A DNA stretch of 34,711 bases from Pelagibacteraceae bacterium AG-426-P20 (GTDB lineage: Bacteria > Pseudomonadota > Alphaproteobacteria > Pelagibacterales > Pelagibacteraceae). The position numbers and the translations under genes are program-made. Positions 1 to 8,338 of this stretch are shown piece by piece; position 1 is the stretch's first letter; every line of letters begins with the position of its first letter. Location of the stretch: the NCBI GenBank assembly GCA_003210015.1, contig QCNX01000008.1, positions 1 to 34,711 on the forward strand, given 5' to 3'. A model generated the notes under the pieces. The model had not been told where the DNA came from. It saw only the letters and a program-made list of their open reading frames with translations, and did no database searches.

Positions 1-292
1 CTTGCTCATTTTTAAATTTATTGTGATCCGGTGGAGGATCTTTTTTTTCACTTATGTTAGGCCAGATTTCAGAATATTCTTTATTGATTTCTAACCATTT
101 TTCACTGCCAGGTTCTGTATCAGCAGTTATAGCATCAACTGGACACTCAGGCTCGCAAACGCCACAATCTATACACTCATCAGGTTTAATTACAAGCATA
201 TTTTTTCCTTCGTAAAAGCAATCAACTGGACAGACTTCAACACAGTCCATTAATTTACATTTAATACACTTCTCGTTTACAATGTATGTCAT
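1..292 (-). CDS. fdxA: Ferredoxin FdxA (7Fe, 3Fe-4S/4Fe-4S type), C-terminus cut by window edge
   Basis: Small cytoplasmic electron carrier; its redox partner is not evident here. This ORF is absent from the ORF track because it runs off the left edge. Reading the minus strand from ATG at 292 gives [20 protein letters not shown] and onward, about 97 codons in the window, with the family's usual cysteine pattern: C9, C12, C17, C21 and C25 in the first half, then [12 protein letters not shown]. This matches 7Fe ferredoxins of the Azotobacter FdI/FdxA type (usually about 107-112 aa), so only the last few residues should be missing. The start codon shares one base with the stop of the TerB-domain gene (TAATG), implying translational coupling as last visible gene of the helicase-TerB-fdxA operon. 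Family assignment is very secure. Confidence 0.93.
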   Translation of the reverse strand, partial: MTYIVNEKCIKCKLMDCVEVCPVDCFYEGKNMLVIKPDECIDCGVCEPECPVDAITADTEPGSEKWLEINKEYSEIWPNISEKKDPPPDHNKFKNEQ

Positions 293-708
293 TATAAATT
301 TTCTTTTTTAATTTGTTCTTTGATATTTCCCATAGTTTTACTGTCAACATAAAGCAACCCCGCAAGTCTTCGCATTAAATTTGCCTCATATACATCAGCA
401 TTTTTGTCAGAGTAGATAATTTTCCAAAGAGATTTAATAATTTTAATCTTATCTGTTTCATTAAGATTTTTAATTTCTCTTGTATAATCAAGAATTTGAT
501 TAGCATTTTCTTCATTTTTTTTTGCATTTGCTATTAATGTTTCTAGTTCGTTTTGATTTGATCCAAGATCTAACATAGTTTTTTTTATTATTTCTTCCTC
601 TTCATCAGAGTATTTTTCATCAATTTTTGCTACATGAATAAGTAATGCTGCAATTTTAATGAGATAAGATTTATCTTTTTCTGCGGATTTTTTTTTATCA
701 AAAAACAT
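292..708 (-). CDS. TerB-domain (tellurite-resistance-like) protein
   Basis: 138-aa, highly charged, mostly helical soluble protein. Residues about 15-130 resemble the TerB fold: a hydrophobic helix ([15 protein letters not shown]), an acidic stretch ([13 protein letters not shown]), and a later repeat of that pattern near [22 protein letters not shown]. TerB-like domains are all-helical and were named after tellurite resistance, but most family members have no defined role, so no tellurite function is claimed. The ATG lies 3 nt after the helicase stop, and the TAA overlaps the fdxA ATG by one base, so it sits inside a three-gene operon. From memory, many alphaproteobacteria have a small S4 RNA-binding protein in this slot; I see no S4 motif here. 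Function unknown; domain call fairly confident. Confidence 0.8.
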   Translation of the reverse strand: MFFDKKKSAEKDKSYLIKIAALLIHVAKIDEKYSDEEEEIIKKTMLDLGSNQNELETLIANAKKNEENANQILDYTREIKNLNETDKIKIIKSLWKIIYSDKNADVYEANLMRRLAGLLYVDSKTMGNIKEQIKKENL

Positions 709-711
709 TAA

Positions 712-3189
712 TTAGCTTAAATTTAAATTTTTTAATACTTCAAACGGATTTTCTTTGTTAACAGTTTTATTAAAAGATTTTTTGTTCTTCTTTTGAGGAG
801 TATATTTAAAAAATGTTTCTTGATCCTTTTCTATAATTTTATAATTCATATTTCGAATAAGTTTTTTAAAATTATCTTTGCTACACCCTAGAAGATTGAG
901 CATTTCAGGAATAAGTTTAATTTCATTTTTTTCATCTGACCCAGAATTTATTATTTGCATAAATAGCCTTTCTAAAATATCAATTCGAACAAAAAAATTG
1001 TTGAATTTTTCAAAACCGCACAGCAACATAAAATTTTTATTGTTATTATTATCTTCAATGAAATTTAAGCCAAAAGTTGGAGGATTTAGTTTAAAATATT
1101 TTTGATGATAATTTTTCCATAACAAAGTTCTTATAGTTACTGGCTCAGGCTTAATTAATTTATGTAAAAAAATATGGTATCTACCAAATTTTACACCCAA
1201 ATCTCTTAAAATTTTTCTTTCATTTTGTCCTAAATTTTTCAAATACTCAGAAACATTTTCTCTTTTAAGCACACCGTTATTCTCATAAAGCTGGTAAGCT
1301 AGAGCTTTGATTGATGAGTGTTTATCCTTAATATTTTTTAAATCAACTAGACTTTGTAAAATAATATCAATTTTATTTTTTAACCATTTTTTAATAAAAG
1401 AATTTAATTTCATTTTTTGATTTTGTTCTAAGCTATCATCAACTATTAATTCAAAATTAGGACTAAGATAATCGTTTCCTGGAATTAGTTTTGCTATTGC
1501 AAAATCATTCCAATAAATCTTAAAATCATTATTGAGTTCGATTAGTCCTGTATCAATTATATTTTGAATTCTTCTTTCTAATTCTGGTCCAATGGTCTGT
1601 CTTGCTGCTTTTTTAAGTGACTTTATATCTGTTTTGAGAGCACCTTTTTTTAGATCTAATTCTAATTTTAAACCTTTAATTTTCCCTATGAACTGATCAT
1701 CAATTTTAACTTCATTGTTTTTAAGTATTTCTGTTTTAAATTCCATGTCCTGTTTTAATCCTCTTGCAAGTATACTGGCTCTTTTGTCAATGAAAGTTTT
1801 TGTAAGCTCTTCATGAAGTCGATCTGAAAGTTTATCTTCTAATAATTTTGTTTTTTCTATCCAATAATCCTGATTTTCAATCCAATTATTTTTATTTGAA
1901 ACATATGACCAAGTTCTCACATTTGCAATTCTATTTGATATAGAATCGACATTTCCTTCTAATTTGTCCAGTTTCATTAGCTGTATTCGCATATATTCGT
2001 TAGTAATTTTACCTTTATCACTACTTAGAAACTTAAATACACTCTCGATTACATTGTAATGATTTCCATAAGTCTTTTTAACAAAATCTGGAATTTGACA
2101 ACATTCCCATAGTAAGTTGAGTGTTTGACTATCAAAATTTACATTTTCAAAATTTTTATCTCTCAGAAAGTATTTCAAAGCTTTTTCATCTTCACATTCA
2201 TGAATTTTTCTTAACCATTCTTTTTGGGGTTTTTCCTCTAAAGATTTTATTAAGGTTAAAGAGTTGTTAAAATTAAGATTAGAATTTCTCCAAAATAAAG
2301 TTCTAATTTCTTCGAATTTATGATTTTCTAGTAAATCAACTTCCTCAGCATTTATTTCTTTACAATCACCAGTTATTCCAAAACTACCGTCATTAAGATA
2401 CCTTCCAGCTCTTCCAGCAATTTGTCCTATCTCTGATAAGTTAAGTTTCCTAAGTTTTTTTCCATCAAATTTTCTTAAATTTGAAAAATAAACATTTTCT
2501 AAATCCATGTTAATACCCATTCCAATTGCATCAGTTGCAACCAAAAAATCTACATCTCCAGATTGATATAATTCAACTTGCGCATTTCTAGTTTTAGGAC
2601 TTAATGATCCCATCACAATTGCAGCCCCACCCTTTTGTCTTCTTATTAGCTCTGCAATCGCATAAACCTCTTCAGTAGAGAAAGCGATAATTGCAGTTTT
2701 CCTATTAATTCTTGATATTTTTTTATGACCTGCATATGTAAGCTTAGATAATCTGTTCCTATTTATAAACTCTGTATCATCATCTAAATTTGAAATAATT
2801 TTTTTAATAGAGCTTGATCCCATAAGCATTGTAAGTTTACTACCTCTCATATTTAATAATCTATCAGTGAAAATGTGTCCTCTCTCATGGTCTGCACACA
2901 TTTGAATTTCATCTACCCCTACAAATTCCAAAGATTTATCAATTGGCATTGACTCAACAGTACATAAAAAATATTTTGCATTTATTGGGATAATTTTTTC
3001 TTCACCAGTAATTAAAGCAACCTTATCTGTTCCAACTTTGTTAATTACCTTATCGTAAACTTCTCTTGCTAATAATCTTAAAGGGAATCCAATCATGCCA
3101 CTTTCAAAAGACAACATAGTTTCGATTGCTAAATGGGTCTTTCCAGTATTTGTTGGACCGAGAACAGCAGTAATTTTATTATTTGTCAT
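712..3189 (-). CDS. Suv3-like ATP-dependent RNA helicase
   Basis: 825-aa superfamily 2 helicase related to the mitochondrial degradosome helicase SUV3 and to alphaproteobacterial MgpS-type proteins; probably unwinds structured RNA during decay or ribosome-related processing. Visible motifs: Walker A GPTNTGKT at residues 11-18, the Suv3-type Walker B DEIQ at 93-96, and a RecA-2 domain with VMGSLSPKTRN, FLVATDAIGMGINM and motif VI QIAGRAGR near 255-262. The remaining roughly 550 residues are helical and charged with a Lys/Asn-rich tail (KKNKKSFNK); this C-terminal extension is typical of the alphaproteobacterial members rather than of human SUV3. It is the first gene of the operon with TerB and fdxA. 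No strong Shine-Dalgarno precedes the ATG. Helicase class is certain, precise substrate unknown. Confidence 0.92.
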   Translation of the reverse strand: MTNNKITAVLGPTNTGKTHLAIETMLSFESGMIGFPLRLLAREVYDKVINKVGTDKVALITGEEKIIPINAKYFLCTVESMPIDKSLEFVGVDEIQMCADHERGHIFTDRLLNMRGSKLTMLMGSSSIKKIISNLDDDTEFINRNRLSKLTYAGHKKISRINRKTAIIAFSTEEVYAIAELIRRQKGGAAIVMGSLSPKTRNAQVELYQSGDVDFLVATDAIGMGINMDLENVYFSNLRKFDGKKLRKLNLSEIGQIAGRAGRYLNDGSFGITGDCKEINAEEVDLLENHKFEEIRTLFWRNSNLNFNNSLTLIKSLEEKPQKEWLRKIHECEDEKALKYFLRDKNFENVNFDSQTLNLLWECCQIPDFVKKTYGNHYNVIESVFKFLSSDKGKITNEYMRIQLMKLDKLEGNVDSISNRIANVRTWSYVSNKNNWIENQDYWIEKTKLLEDKLSDRLHEELTKTFIDKRASILARGLKQDMEFKTEILKNNEVKIDDQFIGKIKGLKLELDLKKGALKTDIKSLKKAARQTIGPELERRIQNIIDTGLIELNNDFKIYWNDFAIAKLIPGNDYLSPNFELIVDDSLEQNQKMKLNSFIKKWLKNKIDIILQSLVDLKNIKDKHSSIKALAYQLYENNGVLKRENVSEYLKNLGQNERKILRDLGVKFGRYHIFLHKLIKPEPVTIRTLLWKNYHQKYFKLNPPTFGLNFIEDNNNNKNFMLLCGFEKFNNFFVRIDILERLFMQIINSGSDEKNEIKLIPEMLNLLGCSKDNFKKLIRNMNYKIIEKDQETFFKYTPQKKNKKSFNKTVNKENPFEVLKNLNLS

Positions 3190-3319
3190 TTCTATCTTTG
3201 GTATACTTTTATTTTTACCTACCAGATATAGTTAGTGTAGAAGAACAAAAATAGACTAAAACATGACCGAATCGGAAGATAAAAAGTTCTCATTTTATTT
3301 ATTACAATTATTTTAGCAT

Positions 3320-3342
3320 AAGTTTCAAAACTCATGAAACTT
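3320..3342. promoter_or_regulatory. Inverted repeat upstream of TAXI gene (candidate operator)
   Basis: AAGTTTC and GAAACTT form a perfect 7-bp inverted repeat separated by 9 bases, about 70 bp before the TAXI start. Two overlapping TATGAT-like -10 candidates follow at about 3356-3367 without a good -35, so the repeat could be an activator or repressor site. The rest of the 3190-3408 intergenic region holds nothing else recognisable. Speculative. Confidence 0.3.
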
Positions 3343-3395
3343 TATTTGAATTATTTATGATTATGATGGTACCCTGAACTTTGATTAAATTAAAC

Positions 3396-3403
3396 AAGAG
3401 GAG
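3396..3403 (+). promoter_or_regulatory. Strong Shine-Dalgarno site of the TAXI gene
   Basis: AAGAGGAG ends 5 nt before the ATG at 3409. It is one of the few strong ribosome-binding sites in this window. High translation fits an abundant periplasmic binding protein, and it contrasts with the permease gene that follows, which has none. Confidence 0.75.
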
Positions 3404-3408
3404 AAAAA

Positions 3409-4416
3409 ATGTTTAGAAAATTATTTAAAACTTTCGCAATTGTTTTATTTTTGGCGGGCAGTTTTACAAGTAAAGTTATTTCGTCAGAACTAACTTTTTT
3501 TACTATAGGTACAGGCGGTACAGCCTATACTTACTATCCAGTTGGTGGAATGATTGCAAATGCAATCTCAAAACCTCCTGGTTCAAGAGAATGTGGAAAA
3601 GGTGGAAGCTGTGGAGTAGACGGTTTAATAGCATCTGCTGTATCTTCAAGAGGATCGGTTGATAATGTAAATGCTATTCTATCTGGATTGAGAAATTCTG
3701 GATTTGCACAATCAGATGTGGCTTATTGGGCTTACACTGGAACAGGAACAATGGAAGGTAAAGAGCCTGCTAAAGATCTTAGAACTATAGCAGCACTTTT
3801 TGAAGAACATATTCATTTAGTTACTCTCAAAAATAGCAAGATAAAATCTGTAAAAGATCTTAAAGGCAAAAGAGTCTCGCTAGATGAACCTGGTTCAGGA
3901 ACTTATGTTGATGCATTGTTAATCTTAGAAGCAAATGGTCTTAGTGAAAAAGATGTTAAAGCTGAAGCACTAAAAGGTAATGCGGCAACTGATGCACTTA
4001 GAAATAAAAAAGTTGATGCAATTTTTGTTGTTGCAGGTTTTCCAACAGGTGCAATTGTTGAACTAGCATCTTCAGTTCCAATTAAACTTGTTCCAATTGA
4101 TGGTGCTGGAGCAAAAAAATTAACAGATAAATATGGTTTTTTCTCTCAAAGTGATATTCCATCAGGAACTTATGAGAATGTAAAAACAACTAGCACGGTT
4201 GCAGTTGGTGCTCAATGGTTTACTTCAGCAAAAGAAGATGATCAGTTAATCTATAATATTACTAAAGCTCTTTGGAATAAAGAGTCTAGAAAATTAATGG
4301 ATGTTGGTCATGCGAAGGGAAAAACTATAACACCAGAAACTGCGCTATCTGGAGTTGGTGTACCTTTACATCCAGGGGCAGAACGTTTCTATAAAGAAGC
4401 AGGCTTACTTAAGTAA
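3409..4416 (+). CDS. TRAP transporter substrate-binding protein, TAXI family
   Basis: 335-aa periplasmic solute receptor. A Sec signal peptide is visible (FRKLFKTFAIVLFLAGSF, likely cleaved near residue 26 before ELTFFTIGTG). The mature part has the TAXI-family look: TIGTGGTAYTYYPVGGMIAN near the N-terminus, then SVKDLKGKRVSLDEPGSGT in the middle and GVPLHPGAERFYKEAG at the end, a characteristic TAXI terminus. TAXI receptors deliver substrates (organic acids or amino acids in the few studied cases) to a TRAP permease driven by an ion gradient; the ligand cannot be told from sequence. It is encoded just upstream of a fused permease, separated by an intrinsic terminator that should make the receptor more abundant than the permease. 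Confidence 0.94.
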   Translation: MFRKLFKTFAIVLFLAGSFTSKVISSELTFFTIGTGGTAYTYYPVGGMIANAISKPPGSRECGKGGSCGVDGLIASAVSSRGSVDNVNAILSGLRNSGFAQSDVAYWAYTGTGTMEGKEPAKDLRTIAALFEEHIHLVTLKNSKIKSVKDLKGKRVSLDEPGSGTYVDALLILEANGLSEKDVKAEALKGNAATDALRNKKVDAIFVVAGFPTGAIVELASSVPIKLVPIDGAGAKKLTDKYGFFSQSDIPSGTYENVKTTSTVAVGAQWFTSAKEDDQLIYNITKALWNKESRKLMDVGHAKGKTITPETALSGVGVPLHPGAERFYKEAGLLK

Positions 4417-4430
4417 AAATATATAATTAA

Positions 4431-4460
4431 AACCCTGGATAAATTATCCAGGGTTTTTTT
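4431..4460 (+). terminator. Intrinsic terminator between TAXI receptor and TRAP permease
   Basis: AACCCTGGATAA and TTATCCAGGGTT form a perfect 12-bp inverted repeat with one central base; folding with a small loop leaves a GC-containing stem of about 10 bp. It is followed by seven T (4454-4460). The ATG of the permease begins at the next base. Partial read-through is probably how the permease is expressed. Confidence 0.9.
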
Positions 4461-6485
4461 ATGGAAAATTCAAAAGAAAATATTAATTTCGAGGACATAG
4501 AAAAGAAATATGATCCTCAATTGTCATTTAGAAAATTAGGCCCACAGCTTGAAATTTCCATAGCTGCAATCTTAGTTTCGATGTCAGTTTACCATTTCTG
4601 GGCATCTGGATTTGGTTTAGTAAGAGAAGTTTTACATAGAGGAATTCATATTTCTTATGTGGTTGGTCTAGTTTTTATTCTTTTTAGATGGAAAAGGGGA
4701 AATAATAATTTTGAAAAAGGTACATTCAACTTTTTAAATTTTCAGAATATCAATTTGTTAGATTATATCTTTGCTTTTTTGGCTGTGTCTACAGCTTTAT
4801 ATTTACCGCTATTACCTCCTGAAATCTTGGCTCAAAGAGTTGGTAATCCAGACACAATAGACGTATTTATGGGCTCAATATTAATAATTTTGACTCTTGA
4901 GGCAGCAAGAAGATCTGTTGGTCCTACACTTCCTCTTATAAGTATAATTTTTATTTTATTTGCAATATTTGGACCTCTTGCTCCAGGAGCTTTAAAACAT
5001 GGGGGAACTTCTTGGTTAGGTTTTGTAAATCATATCTATATAACTAATCAGGGTGTTTATGGAATAGCAGTTGGTGTAATGGCACAATACGTTTTTTTAT
5101 TTATACTTTTTGGAGTTTTAGCAACACGAGTAGGCTTAGGAAAATTATTTATTGATTTATCAATGTTAATTGCTGGAAAATTTTCTGGAGGTCCAGCTAA
5201 AGTTGCAATTTTTTCTTCAGCGTTTATGGGAACAATTTCTGGGTCATCTATTGCTAATACTGTTACAACTGGATCTTTAACAATACCAGCAATGAAAAAA
5301 GTAGGTTACCCATCACATTTTGCTGGAGCTGTTGAGGCCGCATCTTCTACAGGTGGACAGATTACTCCTCCAATTTTAGGCGCTGCAGCTTTTATTATGG
5401 TAGAGTATCTTGAAATTCCTTTAAGAGATATTTTAGCTGCCGCACTTATTCCAGCTTTATTACATTATTTTGGCATTTTTATTATGGTGCATCTTGAAGC
5501 AAAAAAACTTGGTTTAAGAGGTTTAAGACAAGATGAGATGCCTAATTTATTGACAGTGATGAAAGATAATTGGTTATCACTTTTGCCTTTAATAATTCTT
5601 GTATATTTTATTTTAAGCGGACGAACTCCAGACTTTGCGGCAATTTATGGTATCATTTCATGTATCACTATCGGTTTTATAAAACCAACTAACAGACTTA
5701 ATGTAAAAGATCTTTGGAATTGTTTAGCATCAGGAGCAAAGAACACTTTAGCAGTTGGTGCTGCAGCAATTTGTGTTGGAATAATTGTAGGTGTTGTTAC
5801 ATTAACTGGGGTTGGTTTCAGATTAGGATTTGTGGTTATTCAGACAGCTGGAGATATAAGTAATTTTTTTTCAAATATTTGGCCAATATCTTTTTTTTCA
5901 TTTGAGGATTTAAGATTATTTTTCTCATTAGTTTTAATAGCAATTTCTTGTATTATAATGGGTGCAGGAATTCCTACAACTGCCACTTATATTATTCTTG
6001 TTGCTGTTGCGGCTCCAGCACTTGCACAACTCGGTATCGAACCTCTTGTTGCACATTTTTTCGTTTTTTATTATGGAGTTTTAGCTGATATAACTCCTCC
6101 AGTTGCATTAGCCGCATACGCAGCTTCTGGAATCGCAAAATCAAATCCTTTTAAAACTGGAAACACTGCATTTAGGTTAGGTATTGCAAAAGCTTTAGTT
6201 CCGTTTGTATTTGTTTATTCACCCTCTATATTATTGATAACGGGTGAATTTCAAACAAACGAATTAATCCTTACTTTGACAGGAACTTTGATAGGTATTG
6301 CATTGATCGGAATTGCATTTTCTGGCTACTGGTTCCGACCACTTAAAAAATATGAGCAATTTGTAATTGGCAGTGGTTCTTTATTTTTTGTAGCACCAGG
6401 AACAGGCTCAATGATCATTGGATTACTGATAATTGTACCTATGTTTTTTTTACAATTTTCTAAAAGACTAACCCCCAGGCCCTAA
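4461..6485 (+). CDS. TRAP transporter fused permease (small plus large membrane subunits)
   Basis: 674-aa inner-membrane protein of the fused 4TM/12TM TRAP family that pairs with TAXI receptors. Many hydrophobic helices are visible; the central region carries the DctM-like signature (SSAFMGTISGSSIANTVTTG, then AVEAASSTGGQITPPILGAAAF) and a C-terminal counterpart (MGAGIPTTATYIILVAVAAP, then DITPPVALAAYAASG). It imports the TAXI-bound solute using a sodium or proton gradient. The ATG directly abuts the terminator U-tract, so there is no Shine-Dalgarno and the upstream 30 nt are a hairpin. No nearby in-frame ATG would be better, because the next lies in the first membrane helix; a TTG near residue 21 is possible. 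The 3' end overlaps the convergent thioesterase gene by 18 bp. Confidence 0.94.
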   Translation: MENSKENINFEDIEKKYDPQLSFRKLGPQLEISIAAILVSMSVYHFWASGFGLVREVLHRGIHISYVVGLVFILFRWKRGNNNFEKGTFNFLNFQNINLLDYIFAFLAVSTALYLPLLPPEILAQRVGNPDTIDVFMGSILIILTLEAARRSVGPTLPLISIIFILFAIFGPLAPGALKHGGTSWLGFVNHIYITNQGVYGIAVGVMAQYVFLFILFGVLATRVGLGKLFIDLSMLIAGKFSGGPAKVAIFSSAFMGTISGSSIANTVTTGSLTIPAMKKVGYPSHFAGAVEAASSTGGQITPPILGAAAFIMVEYLEIPLRDILAAALIPALLHYFGIFIMVHLEAKKLGLRGLRQDEMPNLLTVMKDNWLSLLPLIILVYFILSGRTPDFAAIYGIISCITIGFIKPTNRLNVKDLWNCLASGAKNTLAVGAAAICVGIIVGVVTLTGVGFRLGFVVIQTAGDISNFFSNIWPISFFSFEDLRLFFSLVLIAISCIIMGAGIPTTATYIILVAVAAPALAQLGIEPLVAHFFVFYYGVLADITPPVALAAYAASGIAKSNPFKTGNTAFRLGIAKALVPFVFVYSPSILLITGEFQTNELILTLTGTLIGIALIGIAFSGYWFRPLKKYEQFVIGSGSLFFVAPGTGSMIIGLLIIVPMFFLQFSKRLTPRP

Positions 6486-6893
6486 ACTTGAAGGCTTAAC
6501 TTTTAAAATTTTCCAAACCCCAGAGGCAGATGTTATAATTTTTTCATGACATTTTAATTCACAAAATAAAAAAATAAGGGTTTTAGTTTTTTTTAAAATT
6601 CTTACGTTTCCAATTATTTCATCACCTACTTTTGAAGCTCCAATAAATTTTAGGTCTAATGAAATAGTTACACAAGGTGCATTATCAGCTGATCTATGAG
6701 CTGCTGTTCCTGCCCCAGCGTCTACTAAAGCTGATAAATATCCACCATGAGTAATACCAGCAGCATTTAAATGATTTTCATTAATAGTTGATTTAAATTC
6801 GTATTCTGTATTAGAAATATTTCTGAATAAAACTCCTCCATTATGTTTCATAAAACCTGGCTTTAAACTAATTTGTTCAAATTTTTTAGACAT
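6468..6893 (-). CDS. PaaI-like hotdog-fold thioesterase
   Basis: 141-aa protein of the PaaI/acyl-CoA thioesterase family. The family core is visible: HNGGVLFRNI, then NAAGITHGGYLSALVDAGAG, where HGG and the following Asp are the usual hotdog active-site region, and SLDLKFIGASKVGDEIIGNV as the central strand segment. It probably hydrolyses an acyl- or aryl-CoA, clearing dead-end CoA esters in the cytoplasm; the substrate is not predictable. It follows a 32-codon membrane micro-ORF by 6 nt and lies downstream of tRNA-Arg on the same strand. Its stop lies inside the TRAP permease gene (18-bp tail overlap), with no terminator between the two. Confidence 0.88.
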   Translation of the reverse strand: MSKKFEQISLKPGFMKHNGGVLFRNISNTEYEFKSTINENHLNAAGITHGGYLSALVDAGAGTAAHRSADNAPCVTISLDLKFIGASKVGDEIIGNVRILKKTKTLIFLFCELKCHEKIITSASGVWKILKVKPSSLGPGG

Positions 6894-6899
6894 AATTTT

Positions 6900-6998
6900 T
6901 TATAGTACAAAAGTTAAGATTAATAAAATTATAAAAATTATTATAAAAAAATATATTACAGACATCTGAAGAGAAGCTTTAATTAACCAATCGAACAT
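6900..6998 (-). CDS. Small single-helix membrane protein (32 aa), not in ORF track
   Basis: Reading minus from ATG at 6998 gives MFDWLIKASLQMSVIYFFII, followed by a hydrophobic stretch ending TFVL and TAA: 32 residues, with about 20 consecutive hydrophobic residues forming one predicted membrane helix and an N-terminal amphipathic part. A reasonable Shine-Dalgarno (AAAGGAAAT) lies just before the ATG. It sits between the 3' end of tRNA-Arg, 15 nt upstream, and the thioesterase, whose ATG is 6 nt downstream, so it fits an operon arrangement. I do not recognise the family; AT-rich DNA can produce hydrophobic ORFs by chance, but the ribosome site and spacing argue for a real gene. Confidence 0.55.
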   Translation of the reverse strand: MFDWLIKASLQMSVIYFFIIIFIILLILTFVL

Positions 6999-7013
6999 AA
7001 TATTTCCTTTTAT

Positions 7014-7090
7014 TGGTGCGCCTGCTAGGAGTCGAACCCAGAACCTCCTGGTCCGTAGCCAAGCGCTCTATCCAGTTGAGCTACAGGCGC
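7014..7090 (-). tRNA. tRNA-Arg (anticodon ACG)
   Basis: The minus-strand cloverleaf is complete: acceptor GCGCCTG/CAGGCGC perfectly paired, D stem GCTC/GAGC, anticodon stem CTTGG/CCAGG around loop CTACGGA (anticodon ACG, read as ICG after A34 deamination), T stem CTGGG/CCTAG with loop TTCGACT, discriminator A and encoded CCA. It decodes CGN arginine codons. No terminator follows; the 32-aa ORF starts 15 nt downstream, so the tRNA is probably cut from a longer transcript. Confidence 0.97.
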
Positions 7091-7111
7091 ATTTTTAATT
7101 TTATTTAATTA

Positions 7112-7140
7112 TTGTTTATTAATTTTTAGTGTATTTTAAT
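7112..7140 (+). promoter_or_regulatory. Candidate promoter of the thiolase gene
   Basis: TTGTTT, a 17-bp spacer and TTTAAT precede the thiolase ATG by 22 bp. The -10 matches consensus at 5 of 6 positions and the -35 at 3 of 6. In DNA this AT-rich such matches are common, so support is modest. Confidence 0.35.
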
Positions 7141-7162
7141 CATAAGACAAATTTAAAATATT

Positions 7163-8338
7163 ATGAGCAATAAATCAAAGGAAGTAGTTATTGTTAACGC
7201 AATCCGAACTCCTATAGGCACTTATAAAGGCTCATTAAAAAATATAAAATCTCATGCTCTTGGATCAATTGTCATAAAGGAAGTTTTATCTAGATCTAAA
7301 TTTGATACAGATGAAATTGATGAAGTTATTATGGGACAGGTATTAACTACTGGCGCTGGTCAAAACCCTGCAAGGCAAGCTGCTATAAACGCTGGTATAC
7401 CGATTTCAAAACCTGCACACATAATTAATCAAGTGTGTGGGTCTGGGCTAAGAGCAGTGATATCAGGCTATCAATCGATAAAATTAGGTGAGGCAAAAAA
7501 TATAATTTCTGGAGGTCAGGAAAACATGTCTATAGCTCCACATTCAATTTTTTATCGAGATAAAAAAAAAATTTCAGAAGATAAATTATTAGATACGATG
7601 ATTAATGATGGACTAATAGATGCTTTTAATAATTATCATATGGGCGTAACAGCAGAAAATGTTGCAAAAAAATTTCACATATCGAGGCAAGATCAAGATG
7701 AATTCGCACTTAATTCTCAAAAAAAAACAGAGGCAGCTACTAGTAAAAATAAATTTGATGATGAATTAGTAAAAATTAATCAAGATGGAAATATTTTAGA
7801 AAAAGATGAACATCCAAGAACAGGTTTAGAATTAGCTGATTTAAAAAAATTAAAAACAGTTTTTAAAGAAAATGGAACAGTTACTCCAGGAAATTCCTCA
7901 GGAATAAATGATGGAGCTGCAGCTTTGTTATTAACAACTTTAGAGGAGGCTGAAAAAAAATCTATTAAACCATTAGCAAAAATAGTCTCTTGGGCTTCAG
8001 TTGGAATAGATCCTGCTTTGATGGGATTGGGACCTATAGAAGCTGTGCGTGAATCAATTAAGAAGGCTAAATGGAATATAGATGAAATTGATTTATTCGA
8101 AATTAATGAAGCTTTTGCAGCTCAAAGTATTGTGGTAATTCGTGAACTTGGTATTGATAAAAATAAAGTAAACGTCAATGGCGGAGCCATTGCTCTTGGC
8201 CATCCCATTGGGGCTTCTGGTGCTAGAATACTAGTTACTTTGATTCATGAAATGAAAAGACAAAATAAAGATAAAGGCTGCGCAACACTTTGTATTGGTG
8301 GTGGCATGGGTATAGCCTTATGTGTAGAGAGAGTTTAG
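7163..8338 (+). CDS. Acetyl-CoA C-acetyltransferase (biosynthetic-type thiolase)
   Basis: 391-aa type II thiolase, catalysing 2 acetyl-CoA to acetoacetyl-CoA plus CoA and the reverse. All family landmarks are present: nucleophile Cys92 in [11 protein letters not shown], the NEAFAAQS motif, the catalytic His in [16 protein letters not shown], and the second catalytic Cys in [13 protein letters not shown] near the C-terminus. Length is typical of AtoB/PhaA. No PhaB, PhaC or ketogenic genes are adjacent, so a PHB role is not supported; acetoacetyl-CoA interconversion or short-chain acyl-CoA use is more likely. It stands alone between tRNA-Arg (divergent) and the pyruvate dehydrogenase genes. It contains an intact A10 tract near 7562-7571. 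Confidence 0.95.
   Translation: MSNKSKEVVIVNAIRTPIGTYKGSLKNIKSHALGSIVIKEVLSRSKFDTDEIDEVIMGQVLTTGAGQNPARQAAINAGIPISKPAHIINQVCGSGLRAVISGYQSIKLGEAKNIISGGQENMSIAPHSIFYRDKKKISEDKLLDTMINDGLIDAFNNYHMGVTAENVAKKFHISRQDQDEFALNSQKKTEAATSKNKFDDELVKINQDGNILEKDEHPRTGLELADLKKLKTVFKENGTVTPGNSSGINDGAAALLLTTLEEAEKKSIKPLAKIVSWASVGIDPALMGLGPIEAVRESIKKAKWNIDEIDLFEINEAFAAQSIVVIRELGIDKNKVNVNGGAIALGHPIGASGARILVTLIHEMKRQNKDKGCATLCIGGGMGIALCVERV

Noticed and set aside
878-1105. 75-aa plus-strand ORF inside the helicase gene
   Set aside because: Shadow of the minus-strand Suv3-like helicase, with low-complexity translation and no ribosome site. The same applies to the track ORFs at 10309, 12420, 14661, 16133, 20171, 21495, 26734, 29005, 33630 and 33882.
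3263-3316. 17-codon ORF (MTESEDKK...) before the TAXI gene
   Set aside because: Very short, no ribosome site, and stops before any coupling with the next gene.
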